Shown here piece by piece: positions 34,507-45,939 of a stretch of 64,000 bases of DNA. Made by a program: the position numbers and the translations under genes. A model generated the notes under the pieces. The model was not told the DNA's origin and made no database searches. It saw only the letters and a list, made by a program, of their open reading frames with translations. How positions within the stretch are numbered: the stretch's first letter is position 1; each line of letters starts with the position of its first letter. The stretch comes from Hordeum vulgare subsp. vulgare (taxonomy: Eukaryota; Streptophyta; Magnoliopsida; Poales; Poaceae): the NCBI RefSeq assembly GCF_904849725.1, contig NC_058519.1, positions 104,396,881 to 104,460,880 of the forward strand, in the 5' to 3' direction.

Positions 34507-36929
34507 ATACGAGTCAAGCCTCTGGTGTTTCCGTACCATCCCAAGATCATTGTCGGTACACACTCAGTACATCAATGTATATATCAAGAGTTCAATCACA
34601 TAGCTTTATTAATAGAAATCCCATATCGAGTACTTTATTACAATAATGAATTACAATAAAGTGGCTGAAGGCCATCTCATGAGATATCTAACGAAGACTA
34701 GCGGAAGCATCAGGTAGACGAGTCCATCCGACTCCAGGGCATGTCACCGAGCGTAGATCGTAGCCTCACTCCTGGTCGGAAAAGTACTCTGCAACATGAT
34801 ACGTTGCAGCCGTGTAGGTCAGCATATGGAATATGCCAGCAAGTCACCAAGAGAGGGGTGAAAATAATAATCAACTATTCTACATGCATATATGGCAGGT
34901 GGGGCCATAAGTTTTAGCATAAAGCAAATTTTCTCCTACAACAAGAGAGGGCTAAAAGCAAAACATTACTACATTGTTTGTTGTTAACGAGATGGTTCCG
35001 CCAACCAATTCTCGTACCCGAGTTGTCGGTAATTCCCACATCATTATTAAATAGTGTTGAGAGTTCAGGAAAAATTTCAATGCCTTCGGCTCAAGTTGTC
35101 CATGACCGTGGACACGGCTAATCTATTAGGTTTGGGCACTCTACAGAGTTTTGCACACGTTCCCCACAAGATTTGATCGCCTCCGAGTATGTCCTCGCAC
35201 TTTAGGGTGTTTGAAGACGGGATGATCAAAACATGGTCTTTTAACGGGTCCATCTGATCCCCTGTCGGTGCCCATCCAATCATACTGTTCTTCTACATCT
35301 GCTAGCACCGCCTGTCCAGAGTCGCCGCGTTGTCCAACCAAGCCAGAGCCCATAATGACTTGTGGCTGTGCAGGTAAGCCTTGGGTCTTGAAGCCTCCGT
35401 CCGTCTCTTCGAGCCTGGGTGAAGCTTTCCGCAAGATGTCATGGCACGTCTCCAAGCATCCCGGGGTCGTCCACTGGTTTCTCCAGGGAGCCCGTCAAAA
35501 CCGTCCTTCACCCAGAGTTGCATTTCTTCACGAGGTCTTGAAAAGTATTGACTTAACCGGTCTTGGTTATTAAATTATTCTCGCATCACTCGTGATAAAC
35601 TCTCAACCAGAACCCCATCTACACAAGCATAGAAATATAAAATTTGTCGTCCCGGGCCAAGTAACGGGGTTGTTGGGTGCCTACCACATGATACTACAAC
35701 AAGTAACCAAATTTCGAAGTACCTACTCAGCATGCAATAGGGTGTTTGGAAGGTAGAACTACAATGCATAAAACATAGGTAATACATGATCAAATGACTT
35801 GCCCTGCTGACAGTTGTCATGATCGAGCGCTTCTAAGTACCAAGCTTCGCACTCCGGGTGATCTACCGATACAAACAAATACACACCATAAGCACTACAA
35901 TCATCAACAAGTAAAATAACATCACAAGCAAAAAGTTGCTATGGCATAAGGTGAAAGAATTCACTTCACCTAACTAAGGCAGAAACTGTTTTTGATAAAA
36001 CCCCAAGTAAAATTGTTTTAAAAAAATTGAAACTTATACTACAGAAAGAAATATTCACTAGGAAGCAGTAGCAAAAAGAATCAAATAAAAATCTATTTTT
36101 AAACTCCTGGAAGCAAAACAAGGTTTAAACTAAATCTGATCTAATTCAAATTTGAAAATTTCAAACATAGACAAATAATATGTTTTTGTAAACTACAGGA
36201 AAATTGTGATCTATTGGAAAAGGATTCAACTCCATTGGAGTTGTGGACCAAAAGTTATGGGGGGACAAGATTGAAACTCTCTCTGTTTTTGAATTAAAAC
36301 TAAAACAGAGTAAATTAACTAGCACACGGGAGGGGGTATGTGGCGCTCTCTGATTGGTTGGAAGGGTGTTTGCTGCGGGGGAAAACTAACAAACGCCCGC
36401 AAACTAACTAAAACTCTCTGGCTAAAATATAAGTGGAGAAAAACCGTTCGGTTTTGTTTAAAAGACCGAAGGGGTACTACGCTTCTAATCACAAGCGTTG
36501 GCCTGTGATCTAACGGCTACAGGAGGTGGGGGTAGCTCACCGTGGGGGACTGCTGGTGCTTCTCCTCTGGCGAGGTAGAGAAGGTGGCGAGGTCGGGGTG
36601 GCGTCTCCGGCGAGTCTCCGGCAAGGCTGAGGGCACCAGAGGATGGCGGAGGGGCTCCTCCGACGGATGGCAGCGACGGCGAGGCGAGAGGTCGAGGGGG
36701 GCGTGGTGCTCGAGCTTCTCGAGCTCCTGGAACGGCTGAACTCCGGCGAGGCGCGGGGTGGTGAGGAGGCGGCGAGGGCTCGGGCTAGGGGCGAAATGGG
36801 TTGCGGGGCGGTGGGGGCTGCTGTGGTGGCATCGGTTGGGGCGGGGAGGCGAGCGGTGGCGCGGGAGAGGCGGGGGTGGTTTCTCTGGAGCTTGGCTTCG
36901 GCAAGGCAGCAGGGCAGGGCGAGGCAGTC
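34507..36929 (-). repeat. 3' LTR of E6, truncated at both ends
   Basis: Matches 42315-44727 of the E6 5' LTR at roughly 97% by eye. The U3 start (44728-45546 equivalent, about 820 bp with the TATA box) is missing where it joins the integrase gene at about 36929. The last 17 or so bases of the LTR are also replaced at 34507. GC-rich frames here are not genes. Confidence 0.88.
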
Positions 36930-39900
36930 TGAGGGTAACTTGATGATCTTGCTGCGGGTAACTCTGTTGGTGGTCTGGAGAATCCTGACGGGGTTCACCT
37001 CATACGTCAGATCACTGTCGAGCTGTATGGCCTCTAGGGGCACTGTATCTCTCAACGGAACATCAGCCATCTCAGCGTGGCATTTCTTCAACTCGAAAAC
37101 ATGGAACACATCATGAACTCCGGACAATCCTTCCGGCAGTTCCAGTTTATATGCAACTTTGCCTCTACGTTCAAGAATTTTGTAGGGGCCAATGAATCGG
37201 GGTGCTAACTTTCCTTTCACACCGAATCTCCTGATTCCTCGAAGTGGAGACACCCGAAGATATGCTCGGTCTCCCACTTCGTATGTTACTTCCTTGCGTT
37301 TGTCGTCATCATAACTCTTCTGTCTGTACTGAGCTATCTTGAGTCGGTCACGAATCAGCTTGACCTTCTCTTCAGAATCTCGGATAAGGTCGGGACCAAA
37401 TAGTTGTCGGTCTCCAACTCCAACCCACATCAACGGTGTTCTGCACCTCCTTCCGTATAGATCTTCGAAAGGGGCCATCTTCAGACTGGTCTGGTAGCTG
37501 TTATTGTATGAGAACTCGGCATAAGGTAAATTGTCATCCCAGCTAGACCCATAGTCTAGTGTGCAAGCTCTTAGCATGTCCTCCAGAATCTGATTGACTC
37601 TCTCGGTATGTCCGTCAGTCTGAGGGTGAAAGGTTGTACTGAACTCCAATCTCGTTCCCAAGGTTTCGTGCAGTTGGTGCCAAAATTTTGACGTGAATTG
37701 AGTCCCTCTATCTGACACAATACTCTTCGGTACTCCGTGCAGACATATGATCCTGGTCATATAGATCTTGGCCAGCTTGGCACTCGTGTAGGTAGTCTTC
37801 ACGGGAATGAAGTGAGCTACCTTGGTCAAACGATCGACCACAACCCAGATAGAATCATAACCAGAACGGGTCCTGGGTAATCCTGTGATGAAGTCCATAC
37901 CAAGCTTTTCCCATTTCCACTCGGGTATCGGCAGAGGTTGAAGCAAATCTGCTGGCTTTTGATGCTCGTCTTTTACTCGCTGACAAACATCGCATATTGC
38001 TACAAACTCGGCAATGTCTTTCTTCATTCCTGTCCACCAGAAACTTTCTTTCAGATCCAGATACATCTTGGTGTTGCCTGGGTGTATCGAGTACGGGGAA
38101 TCATGGGCCTCCTAAAGTATCAACTTCCTAAGTTCGGGATCATTGGGTACATAGATGCAATCCTCAAACCATAAAGTTCCGTGTTCATCCTCACAAAAAC
38201 CTTTAGCCTTCTCGTCTTTCATTTTCTGCTTAATCTCAGCTATCTTCGTGTCTGTCTTCTGTGCTTCGCGGATCTTTTCTGTCAAAGTGGACTGAATTTC
38301 CAGTGTGGCTACAAATCCTCTTGGAACTATTTCCAATTTGAGCTCTCGGAGATCATCGGCTAACTCCTGGGATAATCCTCCCACTATGAGTGTGTTCACA
38401 TAACTCTTGCGGCTCAATGCATCCGCTACAACATTTGCCTTGCCAGGGTGATAGTGCAATCTCATGTCATAGTCCTTGATCAATTCTAGCCATCTCCTCT
38501 GTCTGAGGTTCAACTCCTTCTGCGTGAAGATATATTTCAGGCTCTTGTGATCAGTGTAAACATCACAACTATTTCCCATCAGGAAATGTCTCCAGGTCTT
38601 GAGAGCGTGCACTACGGCGGCTAGTTCCAAGTCATGCATGGCATAATTCAACTCATGGGGTCTGAGCTGTCTGGATGCATAGGCTACGACTTTACCTTCT
38701 TGCATGAGCACTCCTCCAAGTCCTTGACGAGAAGCGTCACAGTAAACCTGGAATTCCTTCTGAATGTTCGGCAATACCAGCACTGGGGCTGTAATCAGAC
38801 GTTTCGTCAACTCCTGAAAACTGGCTTCACATTCCTCGGTCCAAACATACTTGGACTCCTTCAACAACTCTGTCATGGACTTGGCGATCTTTGAGAAATT
38901 CTCAATGAACCTCCGGTAATATCCGGCAAGTCCGAGGAAACTGCGGATCTCCTTAACTGAAGTGTGTGCTACCCATTCGGTGACTTCTGCGACCTTGGCA
39001 GGGTCCACTGCTATTCCTTCTCCTGAAATGACGTGTCCAAGGAATCCGACTTCCTTCAACAAAAATTCACATTTGCTAAACTTCGCATACAGCTGATGCT
39101 CTCGAAGTTTCTCCAGAACTAGACGCATATGTTCCTTGTGTTCCTCCTCGTTCTTGGAGAATATCAGTATGTCATCGATGAACACCACGACAAACTTGTC
39201 CAAGTATTCCATAAATACATTGTCCATCAGATTCATAAAATATGCTGGGGCATTAGTCAGTCCAAACGACATGACCGTGTACTCATACAAGCAGTACCGA
39301 GTGGTGAAAGTTGTCTTGGGTATATCTTGTTCACGAATCTTCAGCTGATGATACCCGGATCGAAGATCGATCTTGGAGAACACTCGGGCTCCAACTAACT
39401 GGTCAAACAGATCGTTGATCATCGGCAAGGGATACTTGTTCTTGATGGTCGCCTCATTCAATGCACGATAATCGACAATCATTCTCAAGGACTTATCCTT
39501 CTTTTCAACCAAGAGCACTCGGGCTCCCCAAGGTGAAGAACTTGGGCGAATATACCCTTTGTCCAACAACTCCTTAATTTGCTTCTTGATTTCTTCTAAA
39601 TCATTCGCGGGCATCCGATACGGTCTCTTGGATATCGGGGCTGTTCCGGGTAATAGCTCAATGAGGAACTCAATCTCTCTATCCGGTGGCATGCCCGGCA
39701 ATTCTTCCGGAAATACATCTGGGTATTCTTGCACAATCGGTACTTCCTCCTGGACTACTCCCGTGAGAGAGTTTACTCGTTTACTCCGTGTCGGGCGCTG
39801 AGACACGTACTTAATCCGCTTTTGCTCGGGGGTGGTGAGCAAAATAGACTTAAGGGCACAATCAATATTCCCTTCGTACTTGGCCAACCAATCCATGCCT

Positions 39901-40286
39901 AGGATTACATCCAATCCCTGAGACTCTAATACGATGAGGTCGGTGGGAAACTTATGGTTCCCGACGTTGAGACTCAAAGCATGGCATCCTATCTCGGTTG
40001 TCATCATGCCTCCTGGGGAACTGACCTTAATAGGCTGGCTGAGGGTTCTAGGTGGCAAACTATATTTTTCCACAACTACCCTTGATATGAATGAATGCGT
40101 TGCACCAGAATCAAAAAGTACCAATATTGGACGTGAATTTAGCAAAAACTTACCAACCACAGTATTGGGGTGATCATAGACCTCTTCAACATCAATTGAT
40201 TCACCTGAGCTCGAGGAAAAGGATTGGGATTCTTTGCTGCTGAGTTGCCGTTGCCGTTTCCATTTCCCTGCTTGTTCTGGGGACAT
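36930..40286 (-). pseudogene. Pol of E6 (Tekay-like chromovirus)
   Basis: Order protease, RT, RNase H, integrase, as in Ty3/Gypsy. Protease [26 protein letters not shown], RNase [13 protein letters not shown] and VYTDHKSL are intact, within an open 724-codon stretch 40286-38112. A single TAG at 38112-38114 separates it from integrase (to 36930), whose DDE residues sit in GMDFITGLP, VSDRGTQF and TERVNQILEDML. The C-terminus has GVHDVFHVFELKKC and the start of a chromodomain (YEVNPVRILQTTNRVTRSKIIK). The chromodomain is then cut, and the frame runs on into antisense LTR sequence as far as 36537. Gag and Pol are offset by a frameshift near 40200-40290. The Pol resembles Tekay/Del chromoviruses. 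Confidence 0.9.
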
Positions 40287-41224
40287 TTAGTGGCATAGTG
40301 TCCCGTCTTCTGACACTTGAAGCAGGTGATATGAGTCAGGTCCTTCTGAGCTGGAGCGGAATGATGCTGAGTGTCGGTACCGCCATTCTTGAAGTTGTTG
40401 TTGTTGCAGTGGTTCCCATTTCCTCCATGGTTGTGCACTAGGTGGTTATCCTAGACGTGTCCTCCAAACTTACCGGATCCAGTCCCGGTATTCCCTGAAT
40501 AGGGGGTGTAGCGAGGCTTCTGCTGAGTGCCGGAGTTGAACTTCCCATTGCCATACTTCCGCTTGCGGTTCTCCATCTGCTGATGTTTCCCCTCCAAGAT
40601 GAGGGCCTTATCTACCAGCTCCTGGTAGTTGTTGAAGTTGGCTACAGTCATCTGAATGCTCAGCTCATCATTGAGTCCCTCCAAGAACTTTTCCTACTTG
40701 GCCGCATCATCGGCCACATCTCCAGGTGCATAACGGGCGAGCATGCTGAATTCATCGACATACTGAGCTATAGAGCGATTTCCCTGGCGCAAGTTGCGAA
40801 ACTAACGCTTCTTCAGGCTCATGGCCCCAGCTGAGACATGAGCGGTGTGGAAGGCTTGCTTGAACTGTTCCCAAGTGACTCCAGCAATGGGGTATGTTGT
40901 GGTGTAGTTCTCCCACCATGCAGCTGCAGGGCCTTCAAGTTGATGCACGGCAAAGCGCACCTTCTCAGCTTCAGTACAACTAGCAGTGATTAGTTCCTGC
41001 TCCATCTTGCGGAGCCAATCATCTGCCACAATGGACTCAATGCTGCTGGAGAAAGTCGTAGGGTTCAACCTCAGGAAACGGGTGAGATTGTCGGCCTGGG
41101 GTGGATGATGGTTCTTGTTATTGTTCTGGTTCTGGATGATCAACTGCATCAGGGTATTCTGTTGCTGAATCAACTGAGTGAGTTCCGACGGGAAGTTGGA
41201 AGCAGGGTCACGTCTCGGAGGCAT
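40139..41224 (-). pseudogene. Gag of E6
   Basis: Likely starts at the ATG at 41224 (MPPRRDPASNF), the typical start of Tekay-like Gags. It holds LTRFLRLNPTTFSSS and the capsid-like AAAWWENYTTT, and a zinc knuckle [14 protein letters not shown] near 40300-40341 with all four ligands. Stops at about 40801, 40694 and 40449 interrupt the frame, and Pol lies in another frame from about 40286. The knuckle is followed by an Asn/Gly-rich linker. It would form the virus-like particle. Confidence 0.85.
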
Positions 41225-41439
41225 CTGGTGTTTGTAGAGGGGTGAGATTAGCATAGAACAATGGTCTAAAGAGTAATTACACTACCCATATGAAATGCAA
41301 CAAGCAAGTATCACACCACACATTTTATTCAATACCATCACAAAAGGTTCACACACGGGGATACAAGTTTCGATAACCTGAACATCGGCCTAAGCGTTTG
41401 ACGATAAGATAAATTGGTGGACTAGTCTAAGTGTCTTCC

Positions 41440-42147
41440 TCAGAAAAGCATGGTGGTGGGTCCTTCGGTGGAGCTTGCTTCGTAGTCCTCCTCATTGCTG
41501 ATCAAGGGGGCTACGTCTCCTTCGAGATGAAGGTTCTCGCCCATGTCTAGTTCTTCCTCCAGATATGCGACACGAGTCTTCAGCTTCTCGATCATCTCCA
41601 AGAAGTCATTTACCTCCAATTCGTGCTCATAGTGGGCTTCCCGGGCTGCTTCTTCGAGTTCGAGTTCGTGGAGCGACAGTTGCTTGATCTTCCTGGCGTC
41701 CTTGATCACACGATGCTCCAGAGTCCCGATGTGCTTCTCCAAGGTCTGGGCATAGGACAGGAGAGCGTCTTTGGTCTTGATTGAGATGATTTCTCCATCT
41801 TCCCCTCTCCGGGATACCGTGAATAGGTCCGGCGAAATAGGGCAGCCTCTGTACACTTCCTTGATACGTCCGAGTGTACAATGGACCGCCATGTCCCTTC
41901 CGAGAATCCAGCTAGGTGCGATGAACTTAAAGTCCACAGGCTCAGTGCGCGGCTCGAATGTCCTTCCGGGAACGTGCACCTCAATCCTGTAGCGTGAATC
42001 CTCCGGGTATGACGAAGTAGGCTTCCCAGTGATAGTCGGCACAGCAATCCTCAAGTCCTTGGTGATCTGCATCACCTCCTTTCCGAAAGGCATAGTGGCG
42101 TCGGGCTGGCAAAACTCCGTGAACTTAACGGGGATGAAGGTGGCCAT
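41440..42147 (-). CDS. Extra ORF of E6 between 5' LTR and gag
   Basis: An open frame of 235 codons from the ATG at 42147 (MATFIPVKFTEFCQPDATM) to 41440. It lies between the primer-binding site (42281-42293) and gag (41224), in the same direction. The first 110 residues look globular, with TGKPTSSYPEDSRYRIEV and PSWILGRDMAVH. Residues from about 130 to 205 are rich in Glu, Leu and Lys with heptad-like spacing, so a coiled coil is likely. I recognise no known enzyme. It is the only full-length coding frame left in E6, while gag and pol carry stops. That may mean selection, or chance. A 185-base spacer (41255-41439) follows. Confidence 0.65.
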   Translation of the reverse strand: MATFIPVKFTEFCQPDATMPFGKEVMQITKDLRIAVPTITGKPTSSYPEDSRYRIEVHVPGRTFEPRTEPVDFKFIAPSWILGRDMAVHCTLGRIKEVYRGCPISPDLFTVSRRGEDGEIISIKTKDALLSYAQTLEKHIGTLEHRVIKDARKIKQLSLHELELEEAAREAHYEHELEVNDFLEMIEKLKTRVAYLEEELDMGENLHLEGDVAPLISNEEDYEASSTEGPTTMLF

Positions 42148-42280
42148 CTAAAACATTGAAAAATCGAAGAGAAGTCACAAATGAGCAGAAGAGAAAATAG
42201 AAGATTTATAGACATAAGAAAAATAGTTTTCTTCCTAAGGCTTTTCCATTCCTAGAGGTTACGTCCTACGGTTAGCGTGT

Positions 42281-42293
42281 GCTCTGAATACCA
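42281..42293 (-). other. Primer-binding site of E6 (tRNA-iMet type)
   Basis: Minus strand TGGTATTCAGAGC, the usual initiator-Met complement TGGTATCAGAGC with one inserted T. It lies four bases inside the LTR end. Confidence 0.75.
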
Positions 42294-42297
42294 TTTC

Positions 42298-45200
42298 TGT
42301 AGCGACCCGACTCAATACGAGTCAAGCCTCTGGTGTTTCCGTACCATCCCAAGATCATGCTGGTACACACTCAGTACATAAATGTATATATCAAGAGTTC
42401 AATCACACATCTTTATTAATCGAAATCTCATATCGAGTACTTTATTACAATAATGAATTACAATAAAGTGGCTGAAGGCCATCTCATGAGATATCTAACA
42501 AAGACTAGCGGAATCACCAGGTAGACGAGTCCATCTGACTCCAGGGCATGTCACCGAGCGTAGATCGTAGCCTCACTCCTGGTCGGAAAAGTACTCTGCA
42601 ACATGATACGTTGCAGCCGTGTAGGTCAGCATATGGAATATGCCGGCAAGTCACCAAGAGAGGGGTGAAAATAATAATCAACTATTCTACAAGCATATAT
42701 GGCAGGTGGGGCTATAAGTTTTAGCATAAAGCAAATTTTCTCCTACAAGAAGAGAGGGCTAAAAGCAAAACATTACTACATTGTTTGTTGTTAACGAGAT
42801 GGTTCCGCCAACCAATTCTCGTACCCGAGGTGTCAATAATTCCTACATCATTATTAAATTGTGTTGAGAGTTCAAGAAAAATTTCAATGCCTTCGGCTCA
42901 AGTTGTCCATGACCGTGGACACGGCTAATCGATTAGGTTTGGGCACTCTGTAGACTTTTGCACACGTTCCCCACAAGATTTGAGCGCCTCCGAGTATGTC
43001 CTCGCACTTCAGGGTGTTTGAAGACCGGATGATCAAAACATGGTCTTTCAACGGGTCCCTCTGATCCCCTGTCGGTGCCCATCCAATCCTACCGTTCTTC
43101 TACATCTGCTACCACCGCCTGTCCAGAGTCGCTGCATTGTCCAACCAAGCCAGAGCCCATAATGACTTGTGGTTGTGCAGGTAAGCCTTGGGTCTTGAAG
43201 CCTCCGTCCGTCTCTTCGAGCCTGGGTGAAGCTTTCCGCAAGATGTCATGGCACGTCTCCAAGCATCCCGGGGTCGTCCACTGGTTTCTCCAGGGAGCCC
43301 CTCAAAACCGTCCTTCACCCAGAGTTGCATTGCTTCACGAGGTCTTGAAAAGTATTGACTTAACCGGTCTTGGTTATTAAATTATTATCGCATCACTCGT
43401 GATAAACTCTCAACCAGAATCTGTCTACACAAGCATAGCAATATAAAATTTGTCGTCCCGGGCCAAGTAACGGGGTTGTTGGGTGCCTACCACATGATAC
43501 TACAACAAGTAACCAAATTTCCAAGTACCTACTCAGCATGCAATAGGGTGTTTGGAAGGTAGAACTACAATGCATAAAACATAGGTAATACATGATCAAA
43601 TGACTTGCCTTGCTGATAGTTGTCGTGATCGAGCGCTTCTAAGTAGCAAGCTTCGCACTCTGGGTGATCTACCGATACAAACAAATACACACCATAAGCA
43701 CTACAATCTTCAACAAGTAAAATAACATCACAAGCAAAAAGTTGCTATGGCATAAGGTGAAAGAATTCACTTCACCTAACTAAGGCAGAAACTGTTTTTG
43801 ATAAAACCCCAAGTAAAATTATTAAAAAAAATTGAAACTTATACTACAGAAAGATATAATCACTAGGAAGCAGTAGCAAAAAGAATCAAATAAAAATCTA
43901 TTTTAAACTTCTGGAAGCAAAACAAGGTTTAAACTAAATCTGATCTAATTCAAATTTGAAAATTTCAAACATAGACAAATAATATGTTTTCGAAAACTAC
44001 AGGAAAATTTTAATCTATTGGAAAAAGATTCAACTCCATTGGAGTTCTGGATCAAAAGTTATGGGGGGGACAAGATTGAAACTCTCTCTGTTTTTGAATT
44101 AAAACTAAAACAGAGTTAATTAACTAGTACACGGGAGGGGGTATGTGGCGCTCTCTGATTGGTTGGAAGGGTGTTTGCTGCGGGGGAAAACTAACAAACG
44201 CCCGCAAACTAACTAAAACTCTCTGGCTAAAATATAAGTGGAGAAAAACCGTTCGATTTTGTTTAAAAGACCAAAGGGGTACTACGCTTCTAATCACAAG
44301 CGTTGGCCTATGATCTAACGGCTACACGAGGTGGGGGGTAGCTCACCGTGGGGGGCTACTGGTGCTTCTCCTCCAGCGAGGCAGAGAAGGTGGCGAGGTC
44401 GGGGTGGCATCTCCGGTGAGTCTTCGGTGAGGCCGAGGGCACCAGAGGATGGCGGAGGGGCTCCTCCGACGGATGGCGGCGACGGCGAGGCGAGAGGTCG
44501 AGGGGGCGTGGTGCTCGAGCTTCTCGAGCTCCTGGAATGGCCGAACTCCGGCGAGGCGCGGGGTGGTGAGGAGGCGGCGAGGGCTCGGGCTAGGGGGTAA
44601 ATGGGTTGCGGGGGCGGTGGGGGTTGATCTGGTGGCGTCGGTTGGGGCGGGGAGGCGAGCGGTGGCGCGGGGGTGGCTGGGGCGGTTTCTCTGGAGCTTG
44701 GCTCCGGCGAGGCAGCAGGGCAGGGCGAGGCGGCGAGGGAGCTCGGGGCTTGGGGGGAACGGGGTGCGGAGGAGAGGGGGGTACTTATAGGGGGAGGAGA
44801 GGGTCGGGGAAGGAAGGGGCTCGCGGATCCGAGCGGGGATCGGCCGGCCGGCGTGGCATGGCACGGGATCTGGCGCGGGAAGGAAAGGGAGGGAGCGAGG
44901 TAGGGGTGACCGGGGGAAAGGGAGGCTCGGTCGGGCGGGTGGGGTTTCGGGCGGTGCGGCCGGGCGGTCAGGCAGGGTGGCTCGGCGCCGGTTCGGTCGG
45001 TTGACCGATTAGAAAAGGGATCCCAGATCCCGGGCTGAGCGGCGAGGTGGGCTGGCTATAAAGCGCCCAGGGCGACGTTCCTTTTAAAAAATATATGTTT
45101 CTCGATTTTGATTTTTTTAAACAGAAAGAGAATAGAATAAAAGGAAACAAAAAAATTAATAAATATAGGGTATTATATACCGAAATTTTCAGAAAAAAAA

Positions 45201-45546
45201 TCCATATCCATTTAACATTTTTCCAAAACCAAAATAAAAACTTTAAAAAAAAATTCAGAAAACTCCTAAAAGCTTTATTTTTCTTTTGCAATTATTTTCC
45301 CCACAAAGTTTTTGTTTCCTTGTCTCAAAATATATCAAAAGTGCCCTGGTTTTGGAGGGTCATATTCCTCCGCTCTTTGTTGCTTGCAAGAATTATTTTT
45401 GGGGTATTTCATCGGGGAAGAAAAATAGAAAAGCAAAAGCAAATATTTGAAAGGATTCAAATGCAAAATTTTATTGCAAACAAAATGCATTAGATGCTTA
45501 GCTACATTTGTAAAACATTCCAAATTAGGAAATTTGGGATGTTACA
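42298..45546 (-). repeat. 5' LTR of E6 (3.2 kb)
   Basis: Full LTR of 3249 bp, beginning TGTAACATCCCAAATTTCC at 45546 and ending GGTCGCTACA at 42298 on the minus strand. The TGTAACATCCC start is typical of Tekay/Del chromovirus LTRs. A TATA box TATAAGTA lies at 44782-44789, in the part missing from the 3' LTR. The stretch 44330-45010 is very GC- and CpG-rich, and its long open frames on both strands are composition artefacts. No target duplication is visible: GTCAG follows at 45547-45551 but has no match next to the left LTR. Confidence 0.88.
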
Positions 45547-45734
45547 GTCAGCGCATCGAGAATGATATGGATGAATCTGACGCCCGAGGGCGCACCAGGC
45601 AATGCATTCTATGCATTCAATTTGGGCAAAGGGACCCTGATTGTCCCCCTTTCGTCACTATCACGGGCACTGGGATGGATGATGCAATCGAGGACGAAGA
45701 GGAGGAATGTGGAGAGCAAGAGGAAGAAGCTAGG
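45547..45734 (+). pseudogene. MULE fragment right of E6
   Basis: Open plus-strand sequence with an acidic tail (GMDDAIEDEEEECGEQEEEA) leading into the 30-bp minisatellite. It may be the C-terminal end of the MULE transposase whose N-terminus is at 34311-34502, but no catalytic motif or SWIM-type zinc finger is visible, so this link is positional only. Confidence 0.35.
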
Positions 45735-45910
45735 CTATGTTTTAAATTTGTATTAAGTGTGGCACTATGTTTTAAATTTGTAGTAACTCTCGCACTATGT
45801 TTTCATTTTGTATTAAGTGTGGCGCTGTGTTTTTAATTTGTATTAAGTGTGGCACTATTTGTTTAATTTGTATTAAATGTGGCACCATCTTTCAGTTTTT
45901 ATTAAGTGCA
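45735..45910 (+). repeat. 30-bp minisatellite, about 5.9 copies
   Basis: Units start at 45735, 45765, 45795, 45825, 45855 and 45885 (last one partial), with the core CTATGTTTTAAATTTGTATT followed by AAGTGTGGCA. The period is exactly 30, that is ten codons, so the frame LCFKFVLSVA repeats until a stop in the fourth unit. The repeat sits just after the acidic coding tail of the MULE fragment. Confidence 0.92.
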
Positions 45911-45939
45911 CTATTGTAGGAATGGAGGGAAGGTGGTTG

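Noticed and set aside
44331..45004. Long GC-rich open frames on both strands (also 36542-37116)
   Set aside because: They lie in the GC-rich part of the E6 LTRs, occur on both strands at once and are low-complexity. They are composition artefacts, not genes.
34487..45646. The 14-base match ACCCTGATTGTCCC near 34487 and 45633 as a target duplication of E6
   Set aside because: It does not abut either LTR end (the right copy is about 85 bases away), and five-base duplications are expected. Treated as chance or as shared codons of a Pro-Asp-Cys-Pro motif.
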